Of a stretch of DNA of 64,000 nucleotides, positions 1 to 8,845 are shown one piece after another (the first letter of the stretch is position 1; each line of letters opens with the position of its first letter). The notes under the pieces are model-generated. The model was not told the origin of the DNA. It ran no database searches and saw only the letters and a program-made list of their open reading frames with translations. Source of the DNA: Planctomycetales bacterium. GTDB taxonomy: Bacteria; Planctomycetota; Planctomycetia; Isosphaerales; Isosphaeraceae. The DNA lies in assembly GCA_027452145.1 (NCBI GenBank), contig DAIDHB010000064.1, positions 1 through 64,000 of the forward strand, written 5' to 3'. The position numbers and the translations under genes are program-made.

Positions 1-292
1 AGAATTGGTGTCAGTTCATTTTTCCGCGAAGAATTGGCGAAGAATTGGTGTCAGTTCATTTTTCCGAAGAATTGGTGTCAGTTCACGACGAAGAATTGGT
101 GTCAGTTCATTTTTCCGACCGTGCGAAGAATTGGTGCGAAGAATTGGTGTCAGTTCATTTTTCCGAAGAATTGGTGTCAGTTCACGAAGCGAAGAATTGG
201 TGTCAGTTCATTTTTCCGACCGTGCGAAGAATTGGTGTCAGTTCATTTTTCCGACTGCCGAAGCGAAGAATTGGTGTCAGTTCATTTTTCCG
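1..292. repeat. Cluster of nested and truncated copies of a 26-28 base repeat
   Basis: The unit starts GAAGAATTGGTGTCAG and ends TTTTTCCG. I count seven full copies, at about 1-26, 39-66, 90-117, 138-165, 191-218, 226-253 and 265-292, and four copies cut short at their 3' end, at about 28-37, 66-85, 125-136 and 165-185. All are in the same orientation, and the truncated copies keep the 5' GAAGAATTGG. Joints are short variable stretches such as ACCGTGC or CGAAGC. The block is much richer in A and T than the rest of the window. There are no unique spacers, so it is not a CRISPR array. It may be a REP-like or slippage-expanded element, and it may continue upstream of the window. Confidence 0.9.
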
Positions 293-298
293 ACTGTA

Positions 299-520
299 AT
301 CCGCCTCCAGGCCGCCGGTCCGGCCCGAGCACGACCCAGACGGGCGGGACGGGGGTTCCGGCAGACGGGGCACGGCGGGAAGGTCGAGGTTCTCCGCGAC
401 CGCCCGATCCGGTTCCTCCGCGTCGAGATCGATCCCGAGACCGGCGCGATGCAGCCGGTGATGAAACACGGCCAGCCCGAGTACGTGCGGCTCTGCCGCG
501 AGGAGCGCGAGGATCCGTGA
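299..520 (+). pseudogene. 3' remnant of an unidentified coding region
   Basis: After the repeat cluster, the frame ending in TGA at 518-520 has strongly GC-rich third codon positions from about 385 onward and reads like real protein (for example VLRDRPIRFLRVEIDPETG). Upstream, the frame runs straight into the repeats, which do not look coding. I therefore read this as the C-terminal 50-70 residues of a gene whose front was lost or displaced when the repeats accumulated. I do not recognise the family. It could also be a short gene with a start inside the window that I cannot identify, or part of a gene lying upstream of the window. Confidence 0.4.
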
Positions 521-589
521 AACAGAGTGGCCTCGAAGTAGCTCGATCCTCCCAGCGAACCCGGGACATCAAGATCGGTGAGTGACGGG

Positions 590-1861
590 TCAGGCTGTGC
601 CGTTCCAGCGACCCGAGACGAAGTCGCCCTCGAACACCGTTCCCACCACGGGCTGATCGGATTCGAGCAAGAGTCCATGGGGATCGGCGGCATCGCGATC
701 GGGGAGGGCCACGATCGCCAGGTCGGCCGACTTGCCGGGCCGGAGGCTGCCGGTCGATGTGTCGGCACGCAGGGCCCACGCGCCGAAGAGGGTGGCCATG
801 GTGAGCAGCAGCTCGCCGGAGAGGGACTCGTCGCGGGCGTGGAGGAACCGCATCTCGTCGAGCAGGCCGAGCGTCGCGCTCGAGGCCAGGCTGTCGGTCC
901 CCAGGCAGACGATCGCGCCGCGCTCGAGGAGCGAGCGGTAAGGATGCCGGTCGTGGCCGAAGCGGGCGCTGGTCCGCGGGCAGAAGGCGACGGCGACGCG
1001 CTTGCCGTCGGGCGCGGCCTGGGGCCGGAGCTGCCAGAAGTCGTCGGGGTCGAGATAGGTCCCGTGAGCGATCAGCCAGTCGGCGTTGCGCAGCTCGCCG
1101 CGGCGGATGTAGTCGGCCGGACGGGGTCCGATCGGCTCCCACTCGTCGTCCCAGGCGCCGATGTCCTCGAGGAAACGCCGCATCGGGCCGTCGTGGTGCG
1201 CGAGCAGGCGGAGCTCCTCGGGCATCTCCGCCAGGTGGGTTGAAAGAGGCAGGCCGCTGGCGACGGCCTTGTGATAGAGCCAGCCCGCCGTGCTGTAAGG
1301 AGCGTGCGGGCTGAGGCCCACCCGGGCACAGCCGGCGATCTGGTTCTCGGGGCGCACCGACGCCAGCCATTCCCAGGCCGCGGCATCCGTCTGGAGGCCG
1401 CGCTCGCGCTTCAGCCCGATCACCTCGGCGAAGACGACGGCGCGGATCGGGGCCGACGCGATCGCCGGCCAGCTCATGCCGGCGGTCGTCGAGTCGGCCA
1501 CCAGGGTGGTCCCCGATCGGATCGCGGCGGCGAGGTTTTTCTCCGCCGCCTCGCGGAGGGATTCGTCGCTGCTCGATCGGCGCTGGGCGATGACGCGGCG
1601 GAGCCAGCCGAGCTCGTCCTCCGGCCACGACCCCGGCCCGTCAGGTCCCCCGTCGAGCGGCGAGAGCTCGAGGTGCGTATGGGCGTTGACGAAGCCCGGC
1701 AGGATCGCCACGTTGCCCAGGTCGAGGTCGTGCTGGCGCTCGGAGGCCGGGCCGAGCCAGCCGATGCGCGGGCCCTGGATCGTCAGGCAGCCGTCCTCGA
1801 TCGGAGCCCCCTCGACCGGGACGACGTACCGCGCCCGGACGGTGAGCGTGTCACGCCTCAT
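590..1861 (-). CDS. Amidohydrolase, candidate aminofutalosine deaminase
   Basis: This 423-residue protein is a metal-dependent amidohydrolase of the cytosine/SAH-deaminase type. Visible metal and catalytic elements are NAHTHLEL (His61 and His63), LSPHAPYS, STHLAEMPEE, a second HG segment (IAHGTYLDPD), and LGTDSLAS, which carries the usual catalytic Asp. It is the last gene of a minus-strand run that begins with mqnA and mqnC, 48 bases after the ABC permease gene. Some bacteria using the futalosine pathway deaminate aminofutalosine with an amidohydrolase of this group (MqnX). The context makes that role likely, but a 5'-deoxyadenosine, methylthioadenosine or SAH deaminase is possible from sequence alone. 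Family assignment is firm; substrate is inference. Confidence 0.85.
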   Translation of the reverse strand: MRRDTLTVRARYVVPVEGAPIEDGCLTIQGPRIGWLGPASERQHDLDLGNVAILPGFVNAHTHLELSPLDGGPDGPGSWPEDELGWLRRVIAQRRSSSDESLREAAEKNLAAAIRSGTTLVADSTTAGMSWPAIASAPIRAVVFAEVIGLKRERGLQTDAAAWEWLASVRPENQIAGCARVGLSPHAPYSTAGWLYHKAVASGLPLSTHLAEMPEELRLLAHHDGPMRRFLEDIGAWDDEWEPIGPRPADYIRRGELRNADWLIAHGTYLDPDDFWQLRPQAAPDGKRVAVAFCPRTSARFGHDRHPYRSLLERGAIVCLGTDSLASSATLGLLDEMRFLHARDESLSGELLLTMATLFGAWALRADTSTGSLRPGKSADLAIVALPDRDAADPHGLLLESDQPVVGTVFEGDFVSGRWNGTA

Positions 1862-1909
1862 CGGGGAGCTCCCGGGACCTGGCTCGGACGGTGTACGGAG
1901 TCGAAGGGC

Positions 1910-4129
1910 TCAATCCGGGGTCATCTCGGCACACGCGGGATCGGTCGGACAGGATCCGGTCTGGGCCTCGGCGGGGATGGCTTCCGGCTCGTCCGTCCGG
2001 CCTCGATCGCGGCTCCAGAGGACATACAGGAGGCCGCACGAGACGATCGCGCCGGCGACGACCCAGACGACATGATAGCGGCCCTCGGCGGGGTCGCGAT
2101 AGAGCCAACCGGCGATCGCGCCACCCTCTCCGCCGCGGATCCGCGCGCTGAAGGTCACAGCGATCGCGTTGTTCAGGAAGTGGAAGACGATCCCCGGCAG
2201 CAGGCTCCGGCTGCGCACCGCCAGCAGGCCCAGCACGATCCCCAGCAGTGTCGCGTTGAAGAGCTGCTGGAACAGGCTCATCAGCACGTGCAAAAAGCCG
2301 AACATCAGGGCCGAGAGCAGGATCGCCGAGCGGGTCCGGTGCTGTCGCTGGAGGCCGGAGAGGATCAGGCCGCGGAACGCCAGCTCCTCGCAGATCGCCG
2401 GCACCAGGGCGAACGTGGTGACCATCGTGGCCAGACCAGCCGATCGCCCCATGAGCTGGCCGAATGCCGCCTTGATGGCGTCCGGGACCGGGAAGAGCCG
2501 CTGGATGATCGGCTCGAGCTCGTTGACGATCGGATTGAGCGCGAACGCCAGGGCGGCGGCCAGGAACAGGTAGCGCCCTTCGGGCCAGCGCAGGCGGAGC
2601 GTCCGCCTGGGAGACGACGTGAGCAATAGCGCCATCAAAACGGGCGGGATGGCGATGAACAACTGCCCGGCGATCACGTCCCACGGGCCCGGCCCGCCCT
2701 CGGGCTCGCCGCGATAGCTCATGAAGAGCCACGACGAGGCGAGGATGAGGGCAAAACAGAGCACGGACTCGCCGGCCGTCGGCGTCGGTTCGCGGTCGCG
2801 GTACAGGTGGCGGAGCCACGTGCCCAGGCTGAACCGCTCGGCCTCGCGGAACAGGACGTCCTCGCGCTGGAACTGGTCGATGGCCCAGCGCAGCGAGACC
2901 GCGGCATAGACCATCATGGGCAGGAGGACCGGCAGGAAGTAGCGGAACGCCACGTCGTATCCGCCCAGGATCAGGGCCCGGAGCAAAAGGGCGACGCCGG
3001 TGATCGGGACCAGGCTGTAGAACAGGTTCAGCTCGACCTCGGGCGCGAGCGAGAGAAAGATCAGCGGCATGCTGATCAGGTAAAGGGGGGTCATGTAGTA
3101 CTGCCCCTCCTTCATGCTGCGCGCCAGGACGGCGAGTGCCACGCAGATGGCCGCGAAGAAGGCGGCCAGCGGGATCAGGATCACGAGCATCCAGAACGCC
3201 GACTGCACGGTCGGCGCCGTCAGGGCGACGGCCGCACCGGCCGCCTGCTGGTCGGGTGAGGCCGCCAGGCTGCTGATCCGCCAGGCGATCCCGATCCCCG
3301 TGATCCCCATCGAAACGAGGTTCAGCACCGCCGTGAGCACGCTGGCGATCATCACGGTGAGGAACTTGCCGAGGACGATCTCCGACCGGCTGGCCGGGCT
3401 GATCAGGAGGGTCTCCATCGTTCCCCTCTCCTTCTCGCCGGCGCACAGGTCCACCGCCGGGTAGAAGGCCCCCGTGAGCGCCATGACGACGAGCAGGAAG
3501 GGGAACAACCGGCTCCAGACGTTGCTGCCCACCTCGCTGGGGGTGGCGACGTCGCCGACCAGCAGCCGGATCGGCTCGGCGTAGCCGATCGGCTTGTGGT
3601 CGCGATCGAGCCGGGCACTCACGATCCGTCGGCCCCAGCGGTCGAGCATCTCGCGCAGGCGGCGATAGGTGATCTGGCTCGGCTCGTCGACGCTGTTGAA
3701 CTCGACCGGGACCTCGATCTGGCCCTCGCGCCTGAGGATCGCCGGCAGGTCGCCGGGTATGATCACCGCGGCCGAGGCGTCACCCCGGCGGAGCGCCTGC
3801 TTCCGGCGGAGCGGATCGCCCCAGGGGCCGTCCGGCCGCTCCACCCGGACGAGCAGCCGGGAGGCATCCCCGGGGTCGTCGAAGAGCGCCGGGTCGAAGC
3901 CGTCCCCGGCCGGATTGAGCAGCCGCGGGCTGGCCGGCAGGTTCGCGGCGCCGATCACGACAACCGTGCGCGGCCGCTGCGCCAGCGTCGCGGTGAACTG
4001 GAGCATGCCGTATCCCAGCAGGGGATACAGCAGGATTGGCAGCACAAAGATCATGAACAGCGTGCGACGATCGCGGATCTGGTCCCGCAGCTCACGGCTG
4101 AAGATCACGGCGACGTTGGACCAGCGCAT
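1910..4129 (-). CDS. ABC-2 permease fused to CPBP intramembrane protease
   Basis: The 739-residue membrane protein joins two modules. The N-terminal half is a NatB-type ABC-2 permease: an early membrane span (MIFVLPILLYPLLGYGMLQ), a large extracytoplasmic loop, then further spans with the AGEKERGTMETLL segment typical of the family. The C-terminal third is a CPBP (Abi/CAAX protease-like) domain with its three conserved elements: EELAFRG, FGFLH and HFLNN. The start was placed at MRWSNV, 43 bases after the ATPase gene; the longer frame upstream overlaps the ATPase gene and looks non-coding. It probably forms an exporter with the upstream ATPase. The CPBP motif residues look intact, so protease activity is plausible, but the substrate is unknown. 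Confidence 0.9.
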   Translation of the reverse strand: MRWSNVAVIFSRELRDQIRDRRTLFMIFVLPILLYPLLGYGMLQFTATLAQRPRTVVVIGAANLPASPRLLNPAGDGFDPALFDDPGDASRLLVRVERPDGPWGDPLRRKQALRRGDASAAVIIPGDLPAILRREGQIEVPVEFNSVDEPSQITYRRLREMLDRWGRRIVSARLDRDHKPIGYAEPIRLLVGDVATPSEVGSNVWSRLFPFLLVVMALTGAFYPAVDLCAGEKERGTMETLLISPASRSEIVLGKFLTVMIASVLTAVLNLVSMGITGIGIAWRISSLAASPDQQAAGAAVALTAPTVQSAFWMLVILIPLAAFFAAICVALAVLARSMKEGQYYMTPLYLISMPLIFLSLAPEVELNLFYSLVPITGVALLLRALILGGYDVAFRYFLPVLLPMMVYAAVSLRWAIDQFQREDVLFREAERFSLGTWLRHLYRDREPTPTAGESVLCFALILASSWLFMSYRGEPEGGPGPWDVIAGQLFIAIPPVLMALLLTSSPRRTLRLRWPEGRYLFLAAALAFALNPIVNELEPIIQRLFPVPDAIKAAFGQLMGRSAGLATMVTTFALVPAICEELAFRGLILSGLQRQHRTRSAILLSALMFGFLHVLMSLFQQLFNATLLGIVLGLLAVRSRSLLPGIVFHFLNNAIAVTFSARIRGGEGGAIAGWLYRDPAEGRYHVVWVVAGAIVSCGLLYVLWSRDRGRTDEPEAIPAEAQTGSCPTDPACAEMTPD

Positions 4130-4172
4130 CGGGCTCCCGGCCACCGGCAGAGGAGAGGAGGGGGGTCGAAGG

Positions 4173-4967
4173 TCAGGCGGTGTTCGCTTCCGCATTGCGC
4201 GGCGAGGTCGGGCCGGTTCCGCTGGCGCGGGATTCGGCCCGCTCGACCAGAAAGAAGAATAGCTCCTCCAGATCGGGCTGGTCAAATTGCCGCAGCAGTT
4301 CCTGCGGGGCACCGTCCGCCTGGACCCGGCCCTTGTAGATGATGGCCGCGCGGGCGCAGAGCTTCTCGACCTCGTGCATCGAGTGCGTCGAGAACACGAT
4401 CGTCTTGCCGAGGTCGCGCAGCTCGAGGATCTTCTGAAGGACGGCCCGCGCCACCAGGACGTCGAGCCCCGAGGTCGGCTCGTCGAAGATGAGCACCGGC
4501 GGGTCGTGCACGATGGTCCGTGCGATCGAGACCTTCTGCTTCATACCGGTCGACATCTTCGACCCCAGCACGTCGCGGAAGTCGTTCATCTTCAGCCAGT
4601 CAAAGATCGTCTCCATCCGCTCGGCCAGCCGGTCCGGCGCGAGGCCGTACAGCCGGCCGAAGTATTCGACCAGCTCCCAGGCCGTCATCCGGTCGTAGAT
4701 CCCGGTGCTGGCGGACATGTAGCCGATATTCGCCCGGACCTTCTCGGGGTCGGTGCGGACGTCGTACCCGGCGACCTCGGCCCGGCCGCCGGTGGGGCGG
4801 AGCACGGTGCTGAGGATCCGCAGGGTGGTCGTCTTGCCGGCACCGTTGGGACCCAAAAGACCGAAGATCTCGCCGGGCCGGCACTCGAACGACACGTCGT
4901 CGACGGCCGTGATCCAGCCGCGCTGATAGTCGAGGAAGGATTTTTTCAGGTGCTCGACCCGGATCAA
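4173..4967 (-). CDS. ABC transporter ATP-binding protein (NatA type)
   Basis: This 264-residue cytoplasmic ATPase has Walker A (GPNGAGKTT), a signature of the NatA kind ([13 protein letters not shown] instead of LSGGQ), Walker B ([12 protein letters not shown]) and the switch His (STHSM). It is encoded immediately upstream of the ABC-2/CPBP permease and should energise it. The 63-base gap separating it from mqnC contains a short TTCG tandem repeat. NatA-type systems export ions or small hydrophobic compounds; nothing here identifies the substrate. Position between menaquinone genes may be only operon sharing. Confidence 0.93.
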   Translation of the reverse strand: MIRVEHLKKSFLDYQRGWITAVDDVSFECRPGEIFGLLGPNGAGKTTTLRILSTVLRPTGGRAEVAGYDVRTDPEKVRANIGYMSASTGIYDRMTAWELVEYFGRLYGLAPDRLAERMETIFDWLKMNDFRDVLGSKMSTGMKQKVSIARTIVHDPPVLIFDEPTSGLDVLVARAVLQKILELRDLGKTIVFSTHSMHEVEKLCARAAIIYKGRVQADGAPQELLRQFDQPDLEELFFFLVERAESRASGTGPTSPRNAEANTA

Positions 4968-5013
4968 CGGCCGTCGCGGGTCGTATCGCCCGCCCCTCCG
5001 AGTGCGCCCGCGC

Positions 5014-5032
5014 TTCGTTCGTTCGTTCGTTC
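5014..5032. repeat. Short tandem repeat (TTCG)4-5
   Basis: Four full TTCG units plus TTC run up to and into the mqnC stop codon (TGA on the minus strand at 5033-5031). In mqnC mRNA the repeat falls just after the stop, so copy number changes would alter the spacer before the ABC ATPase gene and not the protein. Confidence 0.8.
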
Positions 5033-6140
5033 AGCTCGCCAGCGCCGGCGCCCGCTCGGCCGACGGCTCCTGGTCGATATACTCGTAGAATACGTTACGC
5101 TGGCGCGGGATGTAGCCGCTCTCGCGGATGGCCCGGCGGATCTCCTCGAGCGAGAGGTGATACACGGTGCCGGCCGACGACACGACGTTCTCCTCGATCA
5201 TCAGGCTTCCCATGTCATTGGCGCCGAAGTACAGTGCCACCTGGCCGATCTTCGGGCCCTGGGTGACCCACGACGACTGGATGTTCGGCACGTTGTCGAG
5301 GTAGAGCCGCGAGATCGCCTGGTTCCGCAGGTACTCGAACGCCCCCGAGGCCGGGACGTCCGCCATGTCGGTGTTCTCGGGCTGGAACGTCCACGAGATG
5401 AATGCGGTGAAGCCGCCCGTCTCGTCCTGGAGCTGGCGAATCCGCTCGAAGTGCTCGACCCGCTCCTCGATCGTCTCGACGTGGCCGAACATCATCGTGG
5501 CCGTCGACCGGCCGCCCATCGCGTGCCAGGCGCGGTGCACCTCCAGCCAGTTGTCGGTCATCACCTTGCCGCGGGTGATCGCCTTGCGCACCCGGTCGAC
5601 GAGGATCTCGGCGCCGCCGCCCGGCAGGCTGCCCAGGCCGGCGGCCTTCAGCCGCTCGAGCACCTCGCGCAGCGGCTTTTTGGCGACCTTGGTGAGGAAG
5701 TAGATCTCGGGCGCGCTGAAGCCGTGAATGTTCACGCGCGGGAAGGCCGCCTTGAGGTCGCGGAGCAGCTCCTCGTACCACTCGATCCCGAGGTCCGGGT
5801 GCAGGCCGCCCTGGAGCAGGATCTGGTCGCCGCCCAGCTCGACCGTCTCGCGGATCTTCTGGTGCAGCACCTCGCGGTCGAGCACGTAGGCGTCGGTCGC
5901 CCCGACCTTGCGATAGAACGCGCAGAAATCGCAGACCGCCGCGCAGACGTTCGTGTAGTTGATGTTGCGGTCGATGTTGTAGGTGCGGTAGGGCTCGGGA
6001 TGGAGCCGGCGGCAGACCGCGTCGGCGGCGCGTCCGAGCTCCAGGAGCGTCGCCGATCGGAACAGCTCCACCCCCTCGTCGAATCCCAGACGCTGCCCCT
6101 CAATGGCGCGATGCAAGATCGCGTCGACGGTGGAAGACAA
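5031..6140 (-). CDS. mqnC: Cyclic dehypoxanthinyl futalosine synthase MqnC (radical SAM)
   Basis: This 369-residue radical SAM enzyme converts dehypoxanthinyl futalosine to its cyclic form in the futalosine pathway of menaquinone synthesis. The cluster-binding motif is CAAVCDFC, embedded in NINYTNVCAAVCDFCAFYR; the NINYTNVC form points to MqnC and not MqnE. Other family blocks are ILLQGGLHPDLGIEWYE, GLGSLPGGGAEIL, MMFGHVET and FGANDMGSLMIEENV. Length is normal. The ATG at 6140 lies inside the 3' end of mqnA, a 41-base overlap that suggests translational coupling. Confidence 0.95.
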   Translation of the reverse strand: MSSTVDAILHRAIEGQRLGFDEGVELFRSATLLELGRAADAVCRRLHPEPYRTYNIDRNINYTNVCAAVCDFCAFYRKVGATDAYVLDREVLHQKIRETVELGGDQILLQGGLHPDLGIEWYEELLRDLKAAFPRVNIHGFSAPEIYFLTKVAKKPLREVLERLKAAGLGSLPGGGAEILVDRVRKAITRGKVMTDNWLEVHRAWHAMGGRSTATMMFGHVETIEERVEHFERIRQLQDETGGFTAFISWTFQPENTDMADVPASGAFEYLRNQAISRLYLDNVPNIQSSWVTQGPKIGQVALYFGANDMGSLMIEENVVSSAGTVYHLSLEEIRRAIRESGYIPRQRNVFYEYIDQEPSAERAPALAS

Positions 6141-6927
6141 GGTTCACTCCTTCCGGGGCCAGGCCGAGGCGGGCCGCCATGGCGGCGAACCGCCGCAGCC
6201 CGGCGATCTCGGGCTCGCCGAGGTCGTAGGACAACACCTTCGTGAGGTAATCGTAGCATGAGGCGACGTCCAGTCCCAGTCTGGGGCCGTGGACGGCGGC
6301 CAGCTCGTCCGCGTGCGCCAGGCCCTCGGCGCGGCTGCGCGCGAGTGCCTCCGGCAGGTCGCGCAGGTCCACGCCGCCCCGTGCCACCCACAGGGCGAAG
6401 ACGAAGGGCAGGCCGGTCATTCCGACCCAGCCCTCGGCCAGGTCGACGACGTCGTGAAACGCCTCGTGCGGGACCTTCATGGCGCGGTCGCCGATGACGA
6501 GCACCGCGTCGGCCGTGCTTTCCAGGGCCGAGACGCCGAGCGGGAGCTCCTCGACCACTCCCGGGCGGACGCCGTGCCGGGCCTCCAGCCAGATCCGGGC
6601 GAGCGCCTGGCTGGTCCGGGATCCGGCGTCGAGCGCCAGCCGATCGATCCGGTCCCACGGCACCCGGCTGAAGACCTTGACGCTCCGCACCGGCCCGCGG
6701 GCCGCGATCGCGAAGTCCGGAACGATCTCGTAGCCACGGTCCACGCCCCGCAGGTACTCGATCGACGGGATCAATGCGACGTCCAGCTCGCCCGCCGCCA
6801 GTTGCTCGGCGAGCCGGCTCGGCACGTCCATCGACAGGCGGACCTCGGGGGCGAACTCGCCAAGCCGGTGGTAAAGCGGCTTCGCGTTGAGGTAACTCAC
6901 CGCACCCACCCGGATCGGGGGCTTCAT
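6100..6927 (-). CDS. mqnA: Chorismate dehydratase MqnA
   Basis: This 275-residue protein belongs to the MqnA/MqnD periplasmic-binding-protein-like fold. MqnA removes water from chorismate to give 3-[(1-carboxyvinyl)oxy]benzoate, the first futalosine-pathway step. The N-terminus (VGAVSYLNAKPLYH) is the classic MqnA start, and an internal VALIPSIEYLRG block matches the family. The ATG at 6927 was chosen; residues upstream of it in the open frame are basic and non-family. It is first in the minus-strand run mqnA-mqnC-ABC ATPase-ABC/CPBP-amidohydrolase, and a candidate promoter lies 110 bases upstream. Confidence 0.94.
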   Translation of the reverse strand: MKPPIRVGAVSYLNAKPLYHRLGEFAPEVRLSMDVPSRLAEQLAAGELDVALIPSIEYLRGVDRGYEIVPDFAIAARGPVRSVKVFSRVPWDRIDRLALDAGSRTSQALARIWLEARHGVRPGVVEELPLGVSALESTADAVLVIGDRAMKVPHEAFHDVVDLAEGWVGMTGLPFVFALWVARGGVDLRDLPEALARSRAEGLAHADELAAVHGPRLGLDVASCYDYLTKVLSYDLGEPEIAGLRRFAAMAARLGLAPEGVNLVFHRRRDLASRH

Positions 6928-7037
6928 GGTCGATGCCCTCTCCGCGGGCCTCGCGACGGCAGCGCGAGGGATCTTCGCCTCGTTTCGCCGACCGTCCGTT
7001 CCCGCCGGTTTCGGTGGAACTTTCAGAATCCTTTGAA

Positions 7038-7065
7038 ATTCTAGGGAACAGGGCGAGAACTGCAA
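7038..7065 (-). promoter_or_regulatory. Candidate sigma70-like promoter for the mqnA operon
   Basis: On the minus strand, TTGCAG (7065-7060), a 16-base spacer and TAGAAT (7043-7038) lie in the 154-base gap between the ABC permease stop (7082) and mqnA (6927), in locally AT-rich DNA. The -10 match is good and the -35 match weak. The same TTG...TAGAAT layout recurs at other gene starts in this window. Confidence 0.35.
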
Positions 7066-7081
7066 GGGGAGTCGGGGACGA

Positions 7082-8845
7082 TTACAGCTCCATGCGCTGG
7101 AACGCACGGATCCCTATCCGGAGAGGCAGGATTGTCCCGGCGGCCCCGATCAGCAGGCTGGTGCCGATCGCCAGGGAGAACCAGAGCCGGAATCCGCTGT
7201 GAGACAGGGCGAACTGGGCCTCGGGATGCTCGAGCCCCAGGAAATACAGGTGGCACGGCACGGCGAGCGCGGTGACGATCGCGAAGATGAACACCAGGCT
7301 GACCAGCAGGTTGAGCGTGCCCCCGAATCCGACGGCGATCTTCGACGGGTCGCTCTCGCGGAGGTTCGGCAGCCGGGCGCCGAGGCCGACGCTGATCCCC
7401 GAGAGTCCCATGCAGAGCACGGCGACCATCGCCGCGTGCAGGCCGATCATCAGCGGCCCCATGCCGAGCATGACGTCGCTGAGCGAGACCAGGAGCTCGG
7501 TGGGCAAGAGAGCGATCCCGACCGAGAAGGCGAACTTGCCCCAGAGGATCTGCGCGCGTCGGAGCGGGAATAGCCCGAGGACCCAGAAGTTCCGCCCCTC
7601 GAGCGAGAGCAGTGGAAAGATGAACCGGCTGGTGAACGTCGAGAGGATCAGCGCGGTGACCGAGAGGTTCAGGAAGCTGACGAGGTTGCGCCACGAGGGG
7701 GACTGGACGGCGTAGCCCAGCCTGGGGATGTTGAGGAAGTAGAAGCCCAGCAGACCGAAGAAGATCAGGAATTGCGACCACTGCGCCGGGTCACGGAGGA
7801 AAGCCCGCAGGTCCTTGAGGATCAGGAGGCGGACCGGCCGCGACAGGAAGAAGAACGCCCGGTGGAAGGCCGCGTCGAGCGCGTAGAAGCCCAGGCGGCG
7901 GCGGGCGCTGCGGTTCCCCTGGACGCGGCTATATCCGCGGAAATACAGGTCGCGGGCCATCGCGGCGGCGGCCAGGTAGCAGAGCCCCGCGTGAGCCGAG
8001 AGGACCATCAGGTAGTACCAGCCCCGCGGCCACTGGCCGCGTGCCGAGGCGATCAGCCCGGCCGACATCCATCGGCTGGGCCAGAGCGGATTCTGGCAGA
8101 ACGCCAGGCTGTCCTGCACCCGGCTGAGCCAGTCGCCGTGGAACGCCTCGCCGGGAGGCGTCCAGAGCTGGATGGCCAGCGCGATGATCCCGACGATCGT
8201 CGCCAGCCCCGCGGCCCCCAGCACCAGGCGCTGCCGCTTTGGGAACACGTTGGCCACCAGGATGGCGAGCATTGCCCCGACGCTCCCGGCGATCATCACG
8301 AACGAGACGAGATAAGCGAGGAACATCAGGTAGAAGCCCGCCGGCGCGTGCATCGTCAGGCCGTAGGCAACCATCAACGGGCTGCCCAGCAGGAAGAATC
8401 CCCAGCTCGACATGCCGACCGCCTCGGCGAACTTGTAGGCAAAGATCCGGTCGGTTGTCGCGGGCATCGTCAGCAGGAACGTCCCCTCGCGCGAGTGGAA
8501 CAGGCCGGTGTAGGTGATTATCCCGGTCGAAAAGAGGAGCATCACCAGGATCGACAGGAAGAACATGCTGAAGAGGTATTCGAAGATCCCGTTGAACAGC
8601 GCGTCGTTCATCCCCATGAACTCGAAGCCGCCCCAGAACAGGCCGAAGAGCCCGGCCCAGAAGATGACGCAGCAGATCAGGATCATCGACAGGCGGAGTC
8701 GCGAGCCGGACAGGATCGATCGGATCGTGTTGCGGGTCAGGCACCAGCGGAGATACCGTAGCGCCCGGGTCGTGCGCGCGGTCGGGACGGGTTCCGCGGT
8801 GGGAACGAGGGGCTCGGAACCGGACTGGGGCAGGGCGAGGCTCAT
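7082..8845 (-). CDS. ABC exporter membrane protein
   Basis: The 587-residue protein has many membrane spans in two clusters (about residues 50-260 and 330-587) separated by a hydrophilic stretch near RVQGNRSARRR. It resembles large ABC-2-like permeases found beside a single ATPase gene in planctomycetes. The ATG at 8845 overlaps the TGA of the ATPase gene (ATGA), strong evidence for both this start and coupled translation; the longer frame upstream is a shadow of the ATPase. It probably forms the transmembrane part of an exporter with the ATPase. Substrate unknown. Confidence 0.85.
   Translation of the reverse strand: MSLALPQSGSEPLVPTAEPVPTARTTRALRYLRWCLTRNTIRSILSGSRLRLSMILICCVIFWAGLFGLFWGGFEFMGMNDALFNGIFEYLFSMFFLSILVMLLFSTGIITYTGLFHSREGTFLLTMPATTDRIFAYKFAEAVGMSSWGFFLLGSPLMVAYGLTMHAPAGFYLMFLAYLVSFVMIAGSVGAMLAILVANVFPKRQRLVLGAAGLATIVGIIALAIQLWTPPGEAFHGDWLSRVQDSLAFCQNPLWPSRWMSAGLIASARGQWPRGWYYLMVLSAHAGLCYLAAAAMARDLYFRGYSRVQGNRSARRRLGFYALDAAFHRAFFFLSRPVRLLILKDLRAFLRDPAQWSQFLIFFGLLGFYFLNIPRLGYAVQSPSWRNLVSFLNLSVTALILSTFTSRFIFPLLSLEGRNFWVLGLFPLRRAQILWGKFAFSVGIALLPTELLVSLSDVMLGMGPLMIGLHAAMVAVLCMGLSGISVGLGARLPNLRESDPSKIAVGFGGTLNLLVSLVFIFAIVTALAVPCHLYFLGLEHPEAQFALSHSGFRLWFSLAIGTSLLIGAAGTILPLRIGIRAFQRMEL

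Noticed and set aside
1-292. CRISPR array
   Set aside because: Units are truncated and nested, and the joints are short and often near-identical; there are no unique spacers of regular length and no cas genes.
5031-6140. MqnE (aminofutalosine synthase) instead of MqnC
   Set aside because: The cluster motif context NINYTNVCAAVCDFC and FGANDMGSLMIEENV are of the MqnC type.
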